From Multifurca ochricompacta (taxonomy: Eukaryota > Basidiomycota > Agaricomycetes > Russulales > Russulaceae), in contig WTXG01000365.1 of the NCBI GenBank assembly GCA_022496185.1, positions 1 through 30,518 on the forward strand: a DNA stretch of 30,518 bases, in the 5' to 3' direction. Every line of letters begins with the position of its first letter. The stretch's first letter is position 1. Below, one piece after another: positions 1 to 10,147 of the stretch. The notes below the pieces were generated by a model. The model searched no databases, was not told where the DNA came from, and saw only the letters and a list, made by a program, of their open reading frames with translations. Both the position numbers and the translations under genes were made by a program.

Positions 1-418
1 TTGCTCCTTTATCTTGTTATCTTGTTATCTTTATGACTGGACACTTACTTAATTCCCTATCAGAAGTGAGGCTTTATGCTGTCCACTTTCATATATTTGG
101 GCCCACTTGACTCCATTATCCTTATCTCATAGATGCCCACTGGATTACGTATATAAGTCTGCTGTAGCTATCTTGTAGACTTCAGACCTGACTTATTGAA
201 TACATCGGTGCTTGTCTTCTGGACATCCCTTTGAATCTCTGACTCATCCATCTCGGTGCTTTTGGCATCCTTCCACTCAACAGTCATCTTAGGGAACAGC
301 CCCTTTGACTACTGACTCATCCCACTTGAACTCCAAGAAGCCTTATTGGTTTCTTATCTGAATATGTGAACACTGCTGTCACACACGTTGTGTGGAACAT
401 CCTGCACCGGACATAACA
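1..418 (+). mobile_element. 5' LTR of Ty3/gypsy element GY1 (left-truncated by window)
   Basis: This is the last 418 bases of a gypsy LTR. It aligns along its length with the reverse complement of the complete LTR at 16177-16755, so roughly the first 190 bases lie outside the window. A TATA box (TATATAAG, 150-157) is followed by the presumed transcription start. The LTR ends in ...GGACATAACA at 418, the same ACA end as the other gypsy LTRs, and the gag region starts directly after it. Family assignment rests on the shared LTR and on the gag/pol remnant downstream. Confidence 0.8.
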
Positions 419-1954
419 TCAAGTCAGGTCTCTCATTGTGGCTTCCAGCTGCAGTCAGACCCTCTTTTGAGAAGAACCCATTGAATGCAGAGACAAGAAT
501 AATCTTTCACAGCAAGTACTTGGCTCTGCCACCTGGAAAGATTTTGAGTCCGAGTTTGGATACTATGTCTATCATGATGGAAGATACCAACTGGTAGAAT
601 ATGACAACGAGAAAAGAGTTTGGTATTGTATCCGATACTCAGACAGCCAACACTCTTGGATTACTACAGGACCCACCCCACCTGAATTTGGACTAGGACC
701 ATGGAGAGAAAATCCCTGGCCATTGTCATGGACTCTGAACCAGAAGAGTATGTAGAAGAAAACAGTGAAGAAGCACTGGTATTAGTGTCAACTACATCCC
801 CAGTTGCACCTGCAGTTGTCATGTCCAGAGCCCCTGCTTTGACAACTCCCCAGATATCCATACAGTCTACTGACACTGTCACCCCATTCTATCAGAATAT
901 GTCAACCATTGCCACCCAGCTCCCAGACCCAGCCCCTCTGGCCCCTCCAGCCCCACCAATCATGTTGCCACCAAATATTCCCCCACCATCAGGATGCCTG
1001 TCAGGTGTACTGCCCCAGACATTCACTGGGGATCAGTCACAGAGTAAGAAGTTTATGTTGGAGTTCATGACATTCAAAAACTTCAACCATGACGTCCCCC
1101 AAATTATCAACCCCTTCCAACAAGCCAATCTCTTCCTATCCCTGATTCAAGGAGAGGTGGTAGATGACTGGACAATGGAGCAGCTGGAATGGCTGAATGA
1201 ACAGATTGAAAGTGGGCGTCATACCACTAGCAAAGGCCTTTGGGAGACCATTGCTCAGTGGTTTAAAGATGCGTTTATGGATGGGCAGGCCAAGCAGAAG
1301 GCCACTCAAGAATTGAAGTCCCTAAAGATGGAAAAGGGAGATTTGGATGCCTATGTGGCAAAATTCAGAAGCCTGGCCAACAGAGCTGGGTATGACACAG
1401 ACAAAGAGGCAACATTGGACCTCTTCTCACAGGGGTTGCCTAACCCACTGGTTAAATATATTATCCAGTTCCACCACCCCCAGGACTGGGAAGGATGGGT
1501 TGACACTGCTTGATGACAGCAGCAAGACTACCTCAACTTCCAAACATGCTTTGGAGTTGACACCAAGAAGGGAAAGACTTGCAACCAGTGGAAGGCCACC
1601 TTCGGAATTAAACCCACACATGCCTCACAGAGGGATCCAAACACCATGGACACTTCGGCTGATAGGACCTGAGCAAGAGCTACACTTACCAAAGATGAGA
1701 GGCAGACGTTGATGAAAGAAGGGAGGTGCTTTTGCTGCAAGGTGCAAGGACACATGTCAAGGGAATGCCCTAAGAAGGGGGTATGAGTGGCTGAAGCAAC
1801 AGTCATGCCTGTCCATAATAACCCACCCACTGTTGAAAAGAAAACACCGACAAAGGAAGAAAAGGCACAGGAAATATGGGCCAACATGATGAAGGAGAGT
1901 GAAGAGGTACAGGCCATCCTGGTTGAAAAGGCATTTGCCAAGAAGGATTTTTGA
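419..1954 (+). pseudogene. gag: GY1 gag (Ty3/gypsy capsid/nucleocapsid), decayed
   Basis: Gag would form the virus-like particle that packages the element's RNA. The frame from 701 encodes a proline-rich segment (about 950-1005), then a retrotransposon gag domain rich in Trp and Phe (about 1010-1500, including WFKDAFMDGQA and LDAYVAKFRSLANRAGYD). A CCHC zinc knuckle follows at 1727-1768 (CFCCKVQGHMSREC). The sequence before 701 is homologous to the start of GY3 gag (30179-30518) but sits in another frame. Comparison with GY3 indicates a one-base deletion near 711-714. Premature TGA codons lie at 1511, 1514, 1670 and 1784. The natural gag stop is probably the TGA at 1952, because GY2 also stops at that position. 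The copy cannot make a full Gag. Confidence 0.8.
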
Positions 1955-2981
1955 CCGGCTCCACCCCATCGGCCTGGGCATGAGCACTACATGTAACCTC
2001 TGTGTATACTAGTCACTTCAAATCTTTGAAAATACCAGTACATTTCAAGACTACACAGAAGACAGCCAACCGTGACATCCTGATAGATTCAGGAGCCACT
2101 GACAACTTTATCAGCCCATGAATGGCAAGAACCATGGGCTTGGGGATGCTGGAACTCCCCCAGGAAAAGAATATTTGGAACATTGATGGAATGGCCAACT
2201 GAGCAGGAAAGATTACACACTATACCAATCTTAATGTTCAAGTAGGAGAAAGGACAAAGATCATTCACTTCCTCGTCACCAATTTGGGAGATGAAGATCT
2301 AATCCTGGGATACCCTTGGCTTGCTGTGTTTGAGCCAAGAATTAACTGGAGTGATGCTACCATGGATAAGGAATTCTACCCTGTCCTCATTACATCATTA
2401 GGGTATGATTATGTGGCCCAATGTTCGACAATACACGGAGCAAGGGAAGGAAGCAAATCAGATGAAGAGGACTCAGGCTACTGTTTCGTTACCAAAGCAT
2501 CAGAACTTGCCCAGAAGGCAATAGAGGGACATGCAGAAAAGACTTTTGAAGAAGTAGTACCAGAGGCATACCACTGGCATTGGAAGGTGTTTTCAGAAGA
2601 GGAATCGCAATGCTTCCTGCCTACATGCCCCTGGGATCATGCCATTGAATTCACATCCAACACTCCATCAGCAGTCAATTGCAAGATCTACCCTCTGTCT
2701 CAAGCAGAACAAACAGCACTTACAACATTCCTTGAAGAACACCTGGCGAAAGGGTACATTTGTCCATCAAAGTCACCATACACATCACCTTTCTTCTTTA
2801 TCAAAAAGAAAGATGGTAAACTTCAACCTGTTCAAGACTACCAACAAATAAACACTTACACCATAAAAAATGCCTATCCCCTGCCACTTATCTTGGAACT
2901 CATTGATACTATGTGGGATAAGTCCCTGTTCTCTAAGATGGATGTTTGCTGGGGTTACAACAATATCAGGATCAGAGAAGG
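1955..2981 (+). pseudogene. pol: GY1 pol, first part: protease and N-terminal reverse transcriptase, decayed
   Basis: Pol runs in the -1 frame relative to gag. A pepsin-like retroviral protease is marked by the active-site DSGATDNF (D-S-G at 2086-2094) and a later LILGYPWLA segment. A linker follows, then the reverse transcriptase palm and fingers (from about 2640, with [20 protein letters not shown] and FSKMDVCWGYNNIRI). Premature TGA codons stand at 1981, 2119 and 2200. At 2119 and 2200 the GY2 copy still has CGA (Arg). The frame is open from 2284 to 2981, where a solo LTR is inserted. It resumes at 4331 and again at 15066. The gene is dead. Confidence 0.82.
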
Positions 2982-4325
2982 TGTAATGCTTAGCAGGGCG
3001 TTGCTGTGCGACGTGCACCGGTCGGCGCAAGTCCACTGACATTAGTCCAGCACTAGTCAGCCACATCTGTGGCACCCGACACTGTGGGTCCGGGATCTAC
3101 AACAAGCCTGGCTCAACAGGGCCAGGCTCTTAGCTTCAGGGTGGATAGGAAGTTGTGCTATAACCAAGCACAGAGAAAGACGGGAAGAGTCAGCCAAAGG
3201 GAGCTAATCCCCTAAGGCTGTTGAGTGGGAATCAGACTCAGCTGCAGTGCCAGAAGCACGTCAAGCAAACTGAGTTCAAGGGAAGTGGCAGAGGGGTTCA
3301 AAAGGAAGGGTACACACCCATTGCCAGAGGCAATGGGGGTCCCTGCAGGGATCTCAAGGATGCAGAAAAGGGGGGAAAAGGCTTCTGATGTATTGGGGTC
3401 TAAGATCTCTAGGCTGAAGGCCCAAGAGGTCAAATCTAGGGTTGTACAAACTGTCTACAGGGTCTTATATACTGTATGGGGATCTGGTTTGTAGCTAATC
3501 AGGAACAGGGTCAGAGTCCTTATCATCCAATAGCAGATAAGATGTCAAATATAGTCCATGATAAGGATAAGCCTTATCAGAAGCATAATCATGTGGGACA
3601 GCCCCACAGGAGTCATATCAGTGTGGGAGGATTCCCACCAGGGTCAGGGGTAAATGGGGAGATAACAGGTTCCACAGGAGTCAGGGTGGATGTGGGAATA
3701 CTCCCACAGGAATCAGAGAAGCAAATGATAAGCCAGATGGGCCATGTGATCAGAAAGGGGTAAATGATCAGATGAAGATGCTGTGATCAGGGTCAGGGAT
3801 CACATGGTCCAAAGTCACATGGTCAGGGATCACATGGTCAAGGATCACATGGCCAAGGGTCACATGGCCAGGAGTCACATGACTGGCAGAGGGTCAAGTA
3901 CAAGCCAAAGTTGAAGATTAGATTGGCAGGGACAGTGTCAGAGATCCTATGGGTGTCAGCCACAGGGACAGGGTACAGATACTGGCCAAGACAAAGGCCA
4001 AGCATCAGGAGAAGGGGGTCTACAGCCAACAGCACAGTAGCTGAACTATCAGTGGGTCAGGTGCAGGTGTCAGGAATGGGGTTCTATGAGCGTCATATCA
4101 CAGGCATCAGGGTGGGGTCCTGGGCACACAGGCCACAGGCAGCAGGCAGGGTCCCAAGGCAGTAAGCCAAGGGCATCAAGTCAAAGGTCCTAGGCACAAG
4201 GCCATAGGCATCTGGGTTCTGGGGCCAAAGTGGTCAAGGGATGGTGGAATAGGGGAATGGACAGTCAAGTGTGGTACAAGGGGGAGGTGCAGTGTAAGGG
4301 TCAGGAAAAGAGTAGGGTCGTAACA
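2982..4325 (-). mobile_element. Solo LTR, 1344 bp, inserted in GY1 reverse transcriptase
   Basis: The segment begins TGTAATGC and ends CGTAACA (TG...CA) and is flanked by the perfect 5-bp duplication GAAGG (2977-2981 and 4326-4330). Removing it and one duplication rejoins the RT reading frame of GY1. It has no coding capacity, so it is a solo LTR left by LTR-LTR recombination. The minus orientation is inferred from the TGTTACGACC start on that strand, resembling other gypsy LTRs here, and from a TATATAAG on the minus strand near 3464-3475. At 1344 bp it is far longer than the other LTRs in the window. Its internal element is not present, so the superfamily (probably gypsy) is a guess. Open frames inside it look like chance. 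Confidence 0.85.
3796..3885. repeat. Six-copy 15-bp minisatellite inside the solo LTR
   Basis: Six tandem 15-bp units share the core TCACATGG (for example GGGATCACATGGTCC, then AAAGTCACATGGTCA). Units diverge mainly at C/T and A/G positions. The array lies in what would be the downstream (R/U5) half of the minus-oriented LTR. Confidence 0.8.
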
Positions 4326-4330
4326 GAAGG

Positions 4331-4410
4331 GGACCAGCATAAAGCGGCTTTCAAAACCAACCAAGGGCTATTTGAGCCAAACATTATGTTCTTTGGCCTC
4401 ACCAACTTGC
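4331..4410 (+). pseudogene. pol: GY1 reverse transcriptase, middle fragment
   Basis: This short fragment continues the RT reading frame after the solo [21 protein letters not shown] is followed by IMFFGLTNL. The GY2 copy has the same segment uninterrupted. It ends at 4410 where copia A is inserted; the last five bases CTTGC are one half of that insertion's target duplication. The next piece of the same gene is at 15066-15138. Confidence 0.85.
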
Positions 4411-4922
4411 TGTCAAACAATCATGCTGCTGGTTATACTGACTGTGGTTAGTAGCGGTTTAGGCTAGAAAAGACAAGTAACTTCAGAGGTAGAAGAAACT
4501 CTATATTACTATACTACTGACCTAGAAAAGACAAGTACTACATAGAGCATTAGTCTAAAGGAAGTAGAGAGTAAAGTAAATGGGACTTACACTTCAGAGG
4601 TAGAAGAAACTCTGAAGTGTAAGAGACAAAACAGACACCCTTATATACCCATAGGGGCCAGGGGAAATGGTCTGTGTGCACTGGGAATAAGTCCACAAGT
4701 GCCAGACAATAAACAGTGAGGGATAAAGGCCATTGGCCAAAGAGATATCACATGCTTACTGTGCATTACTAAGTCCATCACTAATCAGCTGAGTAAGGAG
4801 AGAAGGAAGTGTAATAAAGATAACATAAAAAGTCCGATACTCCGGAATCGAATCTAATCTAATCTACAGCTGAAGCGAACCTTAGATGCCTGAAGCATCT
4901 CTAGACATGTCTTGTGTCAACA
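4411..4922 (-). repeat. Copia A 3' LTR
   Basis: 512 bp, TGTCAAACA...GTGTCAACA on the + strand, that is TGTTGACAC...TTTGACA in element sense. It carries the minus-strand TATA box in TATATAAG and the inverted repeat ACACTTCAGAG/CTCTGAAGTGT close to the presumed RNA start. Compared with the 5' LTR it differs only by transitions. Confidence 0.92.
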
Positions 4923-4932
4923 TCCCTCCATG
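4923..4932 (-). other. Copia A polypurine tract
   Basis: On the minus strand the ten bases ATGGAGGGA plus flank abut the 3' LTR. The same ATGGAGGGA precedes the 3' LTR of copia B, which supports its role as plus-strand primer. Confidence 0.7.
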
Positions 4933-5026
4933 GTGAAGGCATTGATCATAAGTGGAAATGAGTTAAATGAGCACACTGCCATTCACAATTGAATGAACAT
5001 ATCACCAGCCAGAGATCCAACTTCTT

Positions 5027-6072
5027 TTATTCCAGCACTAGTCCAAATCCAGTTACCATGAGATCAAAAGATGATCTAGGCAGAGACTTTGTAAGGCCAT
5101 CTGCTAGCATCTCTCCAGTGGGAGTTCGCACCAAGTCAATCTGGTGTGATTCTACATACTCCCTAATGGCATGGTACTTTATTGGTATGTGCTTTGATCG
5201 CCTTCCTGTGACAGGGTTTAATGCAAGATCTACTGCACCCTTATTGTCACAATGCAGTTGTATGGGTGAACTAACTTCATATCCCAATTCCTGCATAAAC
5301 GTCCTATACCACACTGCCTGATTTGAAGCCTCAGCAAGGCTCATATACTCAGCTTCAGTGGTGGACTGTGCTACTGTCTTCTGCTTCCTGGAACACCAGC
5401 TAATGGCTCCATTAGCAAGGAAAAAGACATAGCCTGAGGTGGAGTGGCAGTCCTCTTGATCTCCCCACAAGGAATCCACAAAGCCATGAAGGCCACTTCA
5501 CCATTCCCTCCAGAATAGTGCAACTTGTAGTCTTTTGTAGCATTTAGATAGGCTAAGACATACTTTGCTAGTTGCATGTGCTGCTGGGAAGGGTTGGAAG
5601 CAAATTGACTAAGGCGTGCAACAGCAAAACTAATGTTGGGTCTGCTCCCAATCTGCACCCAAAGCAGAGATCCCATTAACTGCTGATACCTCTTAATTTC
5701 AGAGGTAGATGCCTGGTCTTCAAACTTGACCAAATGAACATCCACGCCAGTGGGTAGAGGAGTATATACTGGGTTGGAATCCCCCATTCCAAACCTCTCA
5801 ACTATTGAGGATACATAGGCTGTCTGGTCGATATCCAGTGTCTTGTTAGGATGGTCCCTGGTGATGTTAACTCCAAGGTAGGACTGGATTTCGCCAAGAT
5901 CAGTCATCTCATATCAGTTAGATAGAGAGTCCTTCAGCCATTGAATCTTCTTAGTGGAGGACCCAAGTATAGTGATGTCATCAACATATAAAATGATGAA
6001 AAGTGAACCATCCCCCTCTTGGTGATGATACACATATACTCCTGCATCAGAGTACATCTGAGTGAAGCTCAG
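5027..6072 (-). pseudogene. pol: Copia A pol, C-terminal part: reverse transcriptase end and RNase H
   Basis: On the minus strand the segment starts just after the RT thumb junction broken by the solo LTR at 6073. It contains the YVDD catalytic box (about 5960-5985), then MTDLGEIQSYLGVNITRD and the copia-type RNase H (GDQEDCHSTSGYVFFL, TEAEYMSL, HCDNKGAVDLAL, KHIPIKYHAIREYVE). The frame is broken by a TGA at 5914-5916, at the same codon as in copia B, and by a one-base deletion near 5490 where copia B retains frame. The final stop is at 5027. Non-functional as it stands. Confidence 0.85.
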
Positions 6073-6585
6073 TGTTGACACAGGACGTGTCTGGAGATGC
6101 TTCAGGCATCTAAGGTTCGCTTCAGCTGTAGATTAGATTAGATTAGATCTCGGAGTATCGGACTTTTTATGTTATCTTTATTACATTTCTTTCTCACCTT
6201 ACTCAGCTGATTAGTGATGGACTTAGTAATGTGCAGTAAGCATGTGATATCTCTTTGGCCAATGGCCTTTATCCCTCTCTGTTTATTGTCTGGCACTTGT
6301 GGACTTATTCCCAGTGTGCACAGACCATTTCCCCTGGCCCCTATGGGTATATAAGGGTGTCTGTTTTGTCCTTTACACTTCAGAGTTCTTCTTCCTCTGA
6401 AGTGTAAGTCGTCTTTACTTTACTTCCTACTTTTCCTTTGACTAACACTCTCTGTGTAGATAACTTGTCTTTTAGGTCAGTAGTATAGTATTATAGAGTT
6501 CTTCTTCCTCTGAAGTATAACTTGTCTTTTAGCCTAAACCGCTACTAACCGCAGTCAGTATAACCAGCAGCATGATTGTTTGACA
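6073..6585 (+). mobile_element. Solo copia LTR inserted in copia A RT
   Basis: 513 bp, TGTTGACAC...GTTTGACA, flanked by the duplication CTCAG (6068-6072 and 6586-6590). It belongs to the same LTR family as copia A but lies in the opposite orientation and is more divergent. It keeps the TATATAAG box and the ACACTTCAGAG/CTCTGAAGTGT stem. No internal region remains, so it is a solo LTR formed by recombination after insertion. Confidence 0.92.
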
Positions 6586-6590
6586 CTCAG

Positions 6591-7902
6591 TTCATTGAGA
6601 ACTGCATGGAATTGCAAGTTCCATGCCTGGGAAGCTTGTTTGAGGCCATACAGAGCCTTCTGTAGCCTACAAACTTTGGACTCTTGTCCAGCAACAATGA
6701 AACCAACAGGTTGCTCCATATAGATCTCCTCATCCAGATCGCCATGTAGGAATGCTGATTTGACATCCATTTGGTGGATTTCCCAATCCTCAAGCGTGGC
6801 CAATGCTAACAATAGTCTAAGAGACTCAAATCTGGCTACTGGGGAGAAGGTTTCGTCAAAGTCCACCCCCTCTATTTGGGTGAACCCTTTTGCTACAAGC
6901 CTAGCATGAAAGTGTCCATCTGCTTTCAATTTAAAGACCCATTTTGACTTTACAGCCTTTCTACCTTCAGGAAGGTCTTCAAGGTGCCACACTTTAAGTT
7001 TTTCTAAGGCATCAATTTCATATTGACATGCCTCAAGCCAATCACTGGCATTATCAGACTCCATTGCTTCTTTAAAAGTAAGAGGATCCCTATAAGGAGA
7101 TCCTGCAGCATTGAGTAGATCCATCTGACCAAGTCTGGAAGAACCCTGCACAAACTCTGCATTATCCTCGTTGTAGAAGCAAGGATTCAGATGACGGTTC
7201 CAATTGGGTTGTGCAGTATCCAAGTCTAAATCATCTTGGATTGCCCTATCTCATCGTTCAGAGTGTGGACTTGTCCTCTGAAAATTAGGTTGAGGAATTC
7301 TGCCTGCAATCCTTTCTGATTTTCTGATTGCATGGGTTCTCTTGGGAGGGGAGGATGGTTCCATGACTTGTGATGGAGGGGTCTGATATGTAGTCTGAGG
7401 TTGTGTGGTGTCTACATTATGTGTGGGTGTGGTAGGCTGAGGTGGTAATTGAGGAGGTACAATGTCCTCCTGTTCCTCTTCTAGGTCTTCCTCATCTTGA
7501 GGAGCCTCAGGAACATGTGTAGCAGTTGCTGGTGGTGGCTGGACTGGGCCACCAGGTAAGGTAAATGAGCCACCTTCACTAGGTTGCTCTATAGGTTTAT
7601 CTGCTCTGCTGTCCTTCACAGAGCAGGATGGGAAGGATCTCTCATCGAATGTAACATCTCGTGAGGAGACAAGAGACTGGATATGACTATCCCAAAGTGT
7701 ATAGCCCTTAGACGTGGGCTCATATCCGACAAAGACGGCTTCCCTGGCTTTGGGATCTAGTTTACGCCACTTGCCCTCTGGAACATGATAATAGGCTTTG
7801 CAACCAAAGACCTTAAAATACGAGACATCTGGTTTGTTCCCAACCAGAAGCTCAAGTGGAGTTTTCCACTTATTAGAACAGATGGGAGTTCTGTTATATA
7901 TA
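6591..7902 (-). pseudogene. pol: Copia A pol, middle part: integrase C-terminus, linker and N-terminal RT
   Basis: Reading from 7902 down, the segment holds the end of the integrase core (YNRTPICSNKWKTPLELL), the integrase C-terminal region (FKVFGCKAYYHVPE, then VFVGYEPTSKGYTLW), and a Pro/Glu-rich linker. The RT follows, with SKWVFKLKADGHFHARLVAK, GFTQIEGVDFDETFSPVARF, QMDVKSAFLHGDLDEEIYM and ALYGLKQASQAWN. A TGA at 7251-7253 follows an intact CGA codon and is itself likely a CGA-to-TGA change. The N-terminal end is broken by the Tc1-like insertion at 7903 and the C-terminal end by the solo LTR. Copia B shows the undivided version. Confidence 0.88.
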
Positions 7903-8264
7903 CAGTGCCTCACAAAACTGAGTCAATGTTTTGCACTTTTGCACTGTTTGTTGAATATCACATCAGCCAAAACAAATATAAACAAAGTCTTGGTAGACCA
8001 TAAAAGGTACAAGATAAGGGTTATGTAATGCAACAATGATTATGTAATTTTGATCAAAACTTGTGGAGCTATGCCCATTTCAAATTGGGGACTCATTGAC
8101 TCAGTTTTGTGAGTGGGTATCAGAAATATCAGAATCTGATGCTCCACCAAATGTACAGCAACCAATCCATAATATATGGTTACCATAGTTATCTTGATAT
8201 TGATGGGACCTGGAATAGAGCTATTTAACCATGGTTTACATTCCCAGAATATTATAATTTCCCA

Positions 8265-8552
8265 ATGCACCCCACCTCCTCTGCTCAGAAAGAAAACATG
8301 CTCTCTCTGGCCTCTGAAGGTCATTCCACTCACACTATTGCCTCCAGACTCAGCCTCAGCCAGTCCACAGTCTCTAGGACACTCAGGACCCTCCTTCCCA
8401 ACCATCAGTCACCTCATTTTAGTCATCCTTCCAAGCTCTCTGCTACCTCTGAACATGCTATCATGATACAAATCACCACAGGAAAGGTTGCCAATGCTGT
8501 CCAGGCCACAAAGCACATCAATTCCATCATCCCCAACCATGTCTCTTCATAA
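8265..8552 (+). pseudogene. TE1 left arm: N-terminal Tc1 transposase fragment
   Basis: The 95-codon frame encodes the DNA-binding part of a Tc1-like transposase. There is a first helix-turn-helix (SAQKENMLSLASEGHSTHTI, with ASRLSLSQSTVSRTL) and a paired-like second helix region (ITTGKVANAVQATKHINS). It ends at a TAA just before a continuation VHWVLKQHSFKAVTKKK in the same direction. The catalytic domain is absent from this arm, because the palindrome turns back near 8687. It could at most give a truncated DNA-binding peptide. Confidence 0.7.
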
Positions 8553-8583
8553 ACTGTGCACTGGGTTCTTAAACAACATTCAT

Positions 8584-9162
8584 TCAAGGCTGTAACAAAG
8601 AAGAAAAGGCCACTACTCTCTGCAGTACATTGAAAGAAGCACTTAGCCTTTGCTTTGAAGTACAGAGAGTGGACTGTGGAGGACTGGCATCTGACCCAAA
8701 CCTGTTGATTTTGGTCTCATCTGACCAAATCACCCTCTTCCAGTCCTCCATAGTCCAGTTTTGGTACTTCAAAGCAAAGGCTAAGTGCTTCTTGCAATGT
8801 ACTGCAGAGAGTAGTGGCCTTTTCTTCTTTGTTACAGCCTTGAATGAATGTTGTTTAAGAACCCAGTGCACAGTTTATGAAGAGACATGGTTGGGGATGA
8901 TGGAATTGATGTGCTTTGTGGCCTGGACAGCATTGGCAACCTTTCCTGTGGTGATTTGTATCATGATAGCATGTTCAGAGGTAGCAGAGAGCTTGGAAGG
9001 ATGACTAAAATGAGGTGACTGATGGTTGGGAAGGAGGGTCCTGAGTGTCCTAGAGACTGTGGACTGGCTGAGGCTGAGTCTGGAGGCAATAGTGTGAGTG
9101 GAATGACCTTCAGAGGCCAGAGAGAGCATGTTTTCTTTCTGAGCAGAGGAGGTGGGGTGCAT
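8584..9162 (-). pseudogene. TE1 right arm and loop: truncated Tc1 transposase
   Basis: The minus-strand mirror of the left arm gives the same 95-codon N-terminal frame (9162-8875). A stop follows, then a second stretch (8871 downward) with VTKKKRPLLSAVHCKKHLAF, ALKYQNWTMEDWKRVIWSDE and TKINRFGSD. Family knowledge places this last motif at the first catalytic Asp of Tc1 transposases. Beyond the loop the frame enters antisense sequence of the other arm and loses homology. The transposase is therefore cut off after its first catalytic residue. Confidence 0.72.
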
Positions 9163-9526
9163 TGGGAAATTATAATATTCTGGGAATGTAAACCATGGTT
9201 AAATAGCTCTATTCCAGGTCCCATCAATATCAAGATAACTATGGTAACCATATATTATGGATTGGTTGCTGTACATTTGGTGGAGCATCAGATTCTGATA
9301 TTTCTGATACCCACTCACAAAACTGAGTCAATGAGTCCCCAATTTGAAATGGGCATAGCTCCACAAGTTTTGATCAAAATTACATAATCATTGTTGCATT
9401 ACATAACCCTTATCTTGTACCTTTTATGGTCTACCAAGACTTTGTTTATATTTGTTTTGGCTGATGTGATATTCAACAAACAGTGCAAAAGTGCAAAACA
9501 TTGACTCAGTTTTGTGAGGCACTGTA

Positions 9527-10147
9527 TGACATGCTGTCTCGACAGCACACTCCCAGAAACCGAGAGACAGGCCAGCATTGTGCAACATGCTAGTGCCTTT
9601 TTCCATTATGGTTCTATTGAATCTCTCAGCCCTTCCATTCTGTTGTGGACTATATGGCATTGTAAATTTATGCTCTATGCCAAAATCTTCAAGTGTTGCC
9701 TTCAGCGCCTTGTTCACATACTCGCCACCATGATCTGTATGAAGACACTTGATTTTGTGATTAAATTTGTTTTCAAGTAGTGTCTTCAGTTTACTAAAAA
9801 CTGGTGTGAACAGATCTTTAGACTTCATTGGAACAATTAAAGCATATCTGCTATAGTCGTCCAAGAAGGTGGCAAAGTATAGATTCCCTTGTATTGAACT
9901 GCACTGCAAGGGGCCTACAAGATCACTATGAAAAATTTCAAGGGGGGCTGATGCGCACTTTGAAGATGGGGGAAATGGAAGACAATGGGACTTGCCCATT
10001 TCACAGCCATAACATGGCTTGTCTTCCACTTGGCTATTATTAATTTTGAGGCCTTTAACCGCCTCAGGAGCATATCTTTTCAGGGCTTCTTTTGACATAT
10101 GGCCCATTCTTTGATGCCAGATTTCAAGTGAGGCAGATGCAGATGTA
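9527..10147 (-). pseudogene. pol: Copia A pol: integrase zinc-binding and core domains
   Basis: On the minus strand this segment starts at the pre-integrase motif (LEIWHQRMGHMSKEALKRY, then CYGCEMGKSHCLPFP) and covers most of the rve core. The catalytic positions are visible as HSDLVGP (first Asp), HTDHGGEYVN (second Asp) and SPQQNGRAERFNRT (Glu). The second motif has His where copia B keeps Arg, consistent with CpG decay. The fragment is bounded by TE2 on its N-terminal side (TA at 10146-10147) and TE1 on its C-terminal side (TA at 9525-9526); removing both gives a continuous frame. Confidence 0.88.

Larger units (their letters stand above)
7903..9524. mobile_element. Palindromic Tc1/mariner-like element TE1
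   Basis: 1622 bp flanked by the Tc1/mariner target TA (7901-7902 and 9525-9526). Ends are CAGTGCCTCACAAAACTGAG and its reverse complement. The whole element is an inverted repeat: two 785-bp arms (7903-8687 and 8740-9524) are collinear without indels around a 52-bp loop. Each arm codes the N-terminal part of a Tc1-type transposase. The right arm plus loop (minus strand) runs on to the first catalytic Asp in VIWSDETKINRFGSD and then reads into the opposite arm, so the second Asp and the third acidic residue of the DDE/D triad are missing. It is a non-autonomous fold-back derivative. Removing it restores the copia A integrase frame. Confidence 0.9.

Noticed and set aside
388..597. Small frame at the start of GY1 gag
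   Set aside because: It has no ATG start and is out of frame with the conserved gag block shared with GY3.
3796..3885. CRISPR array
   Set aside because: 15-bp contiguous tandem units without spacers in a fungal LTR: a minisatellite.
3225..4165. Open frames inside the 1344-bp solo LTR
   Set aside because: Low-complexity, repeat-derived, unrelated to known families, and contained in an LTR with clear target duplication.
8040..9387. Antisense frames of 96 and 121 codons duplicated in both TE1 arms
   Set aside because: They lie opposite or in another frame to the transposase fragment, have no recognisable domain, and are duplicated only because the arms are mirror images.
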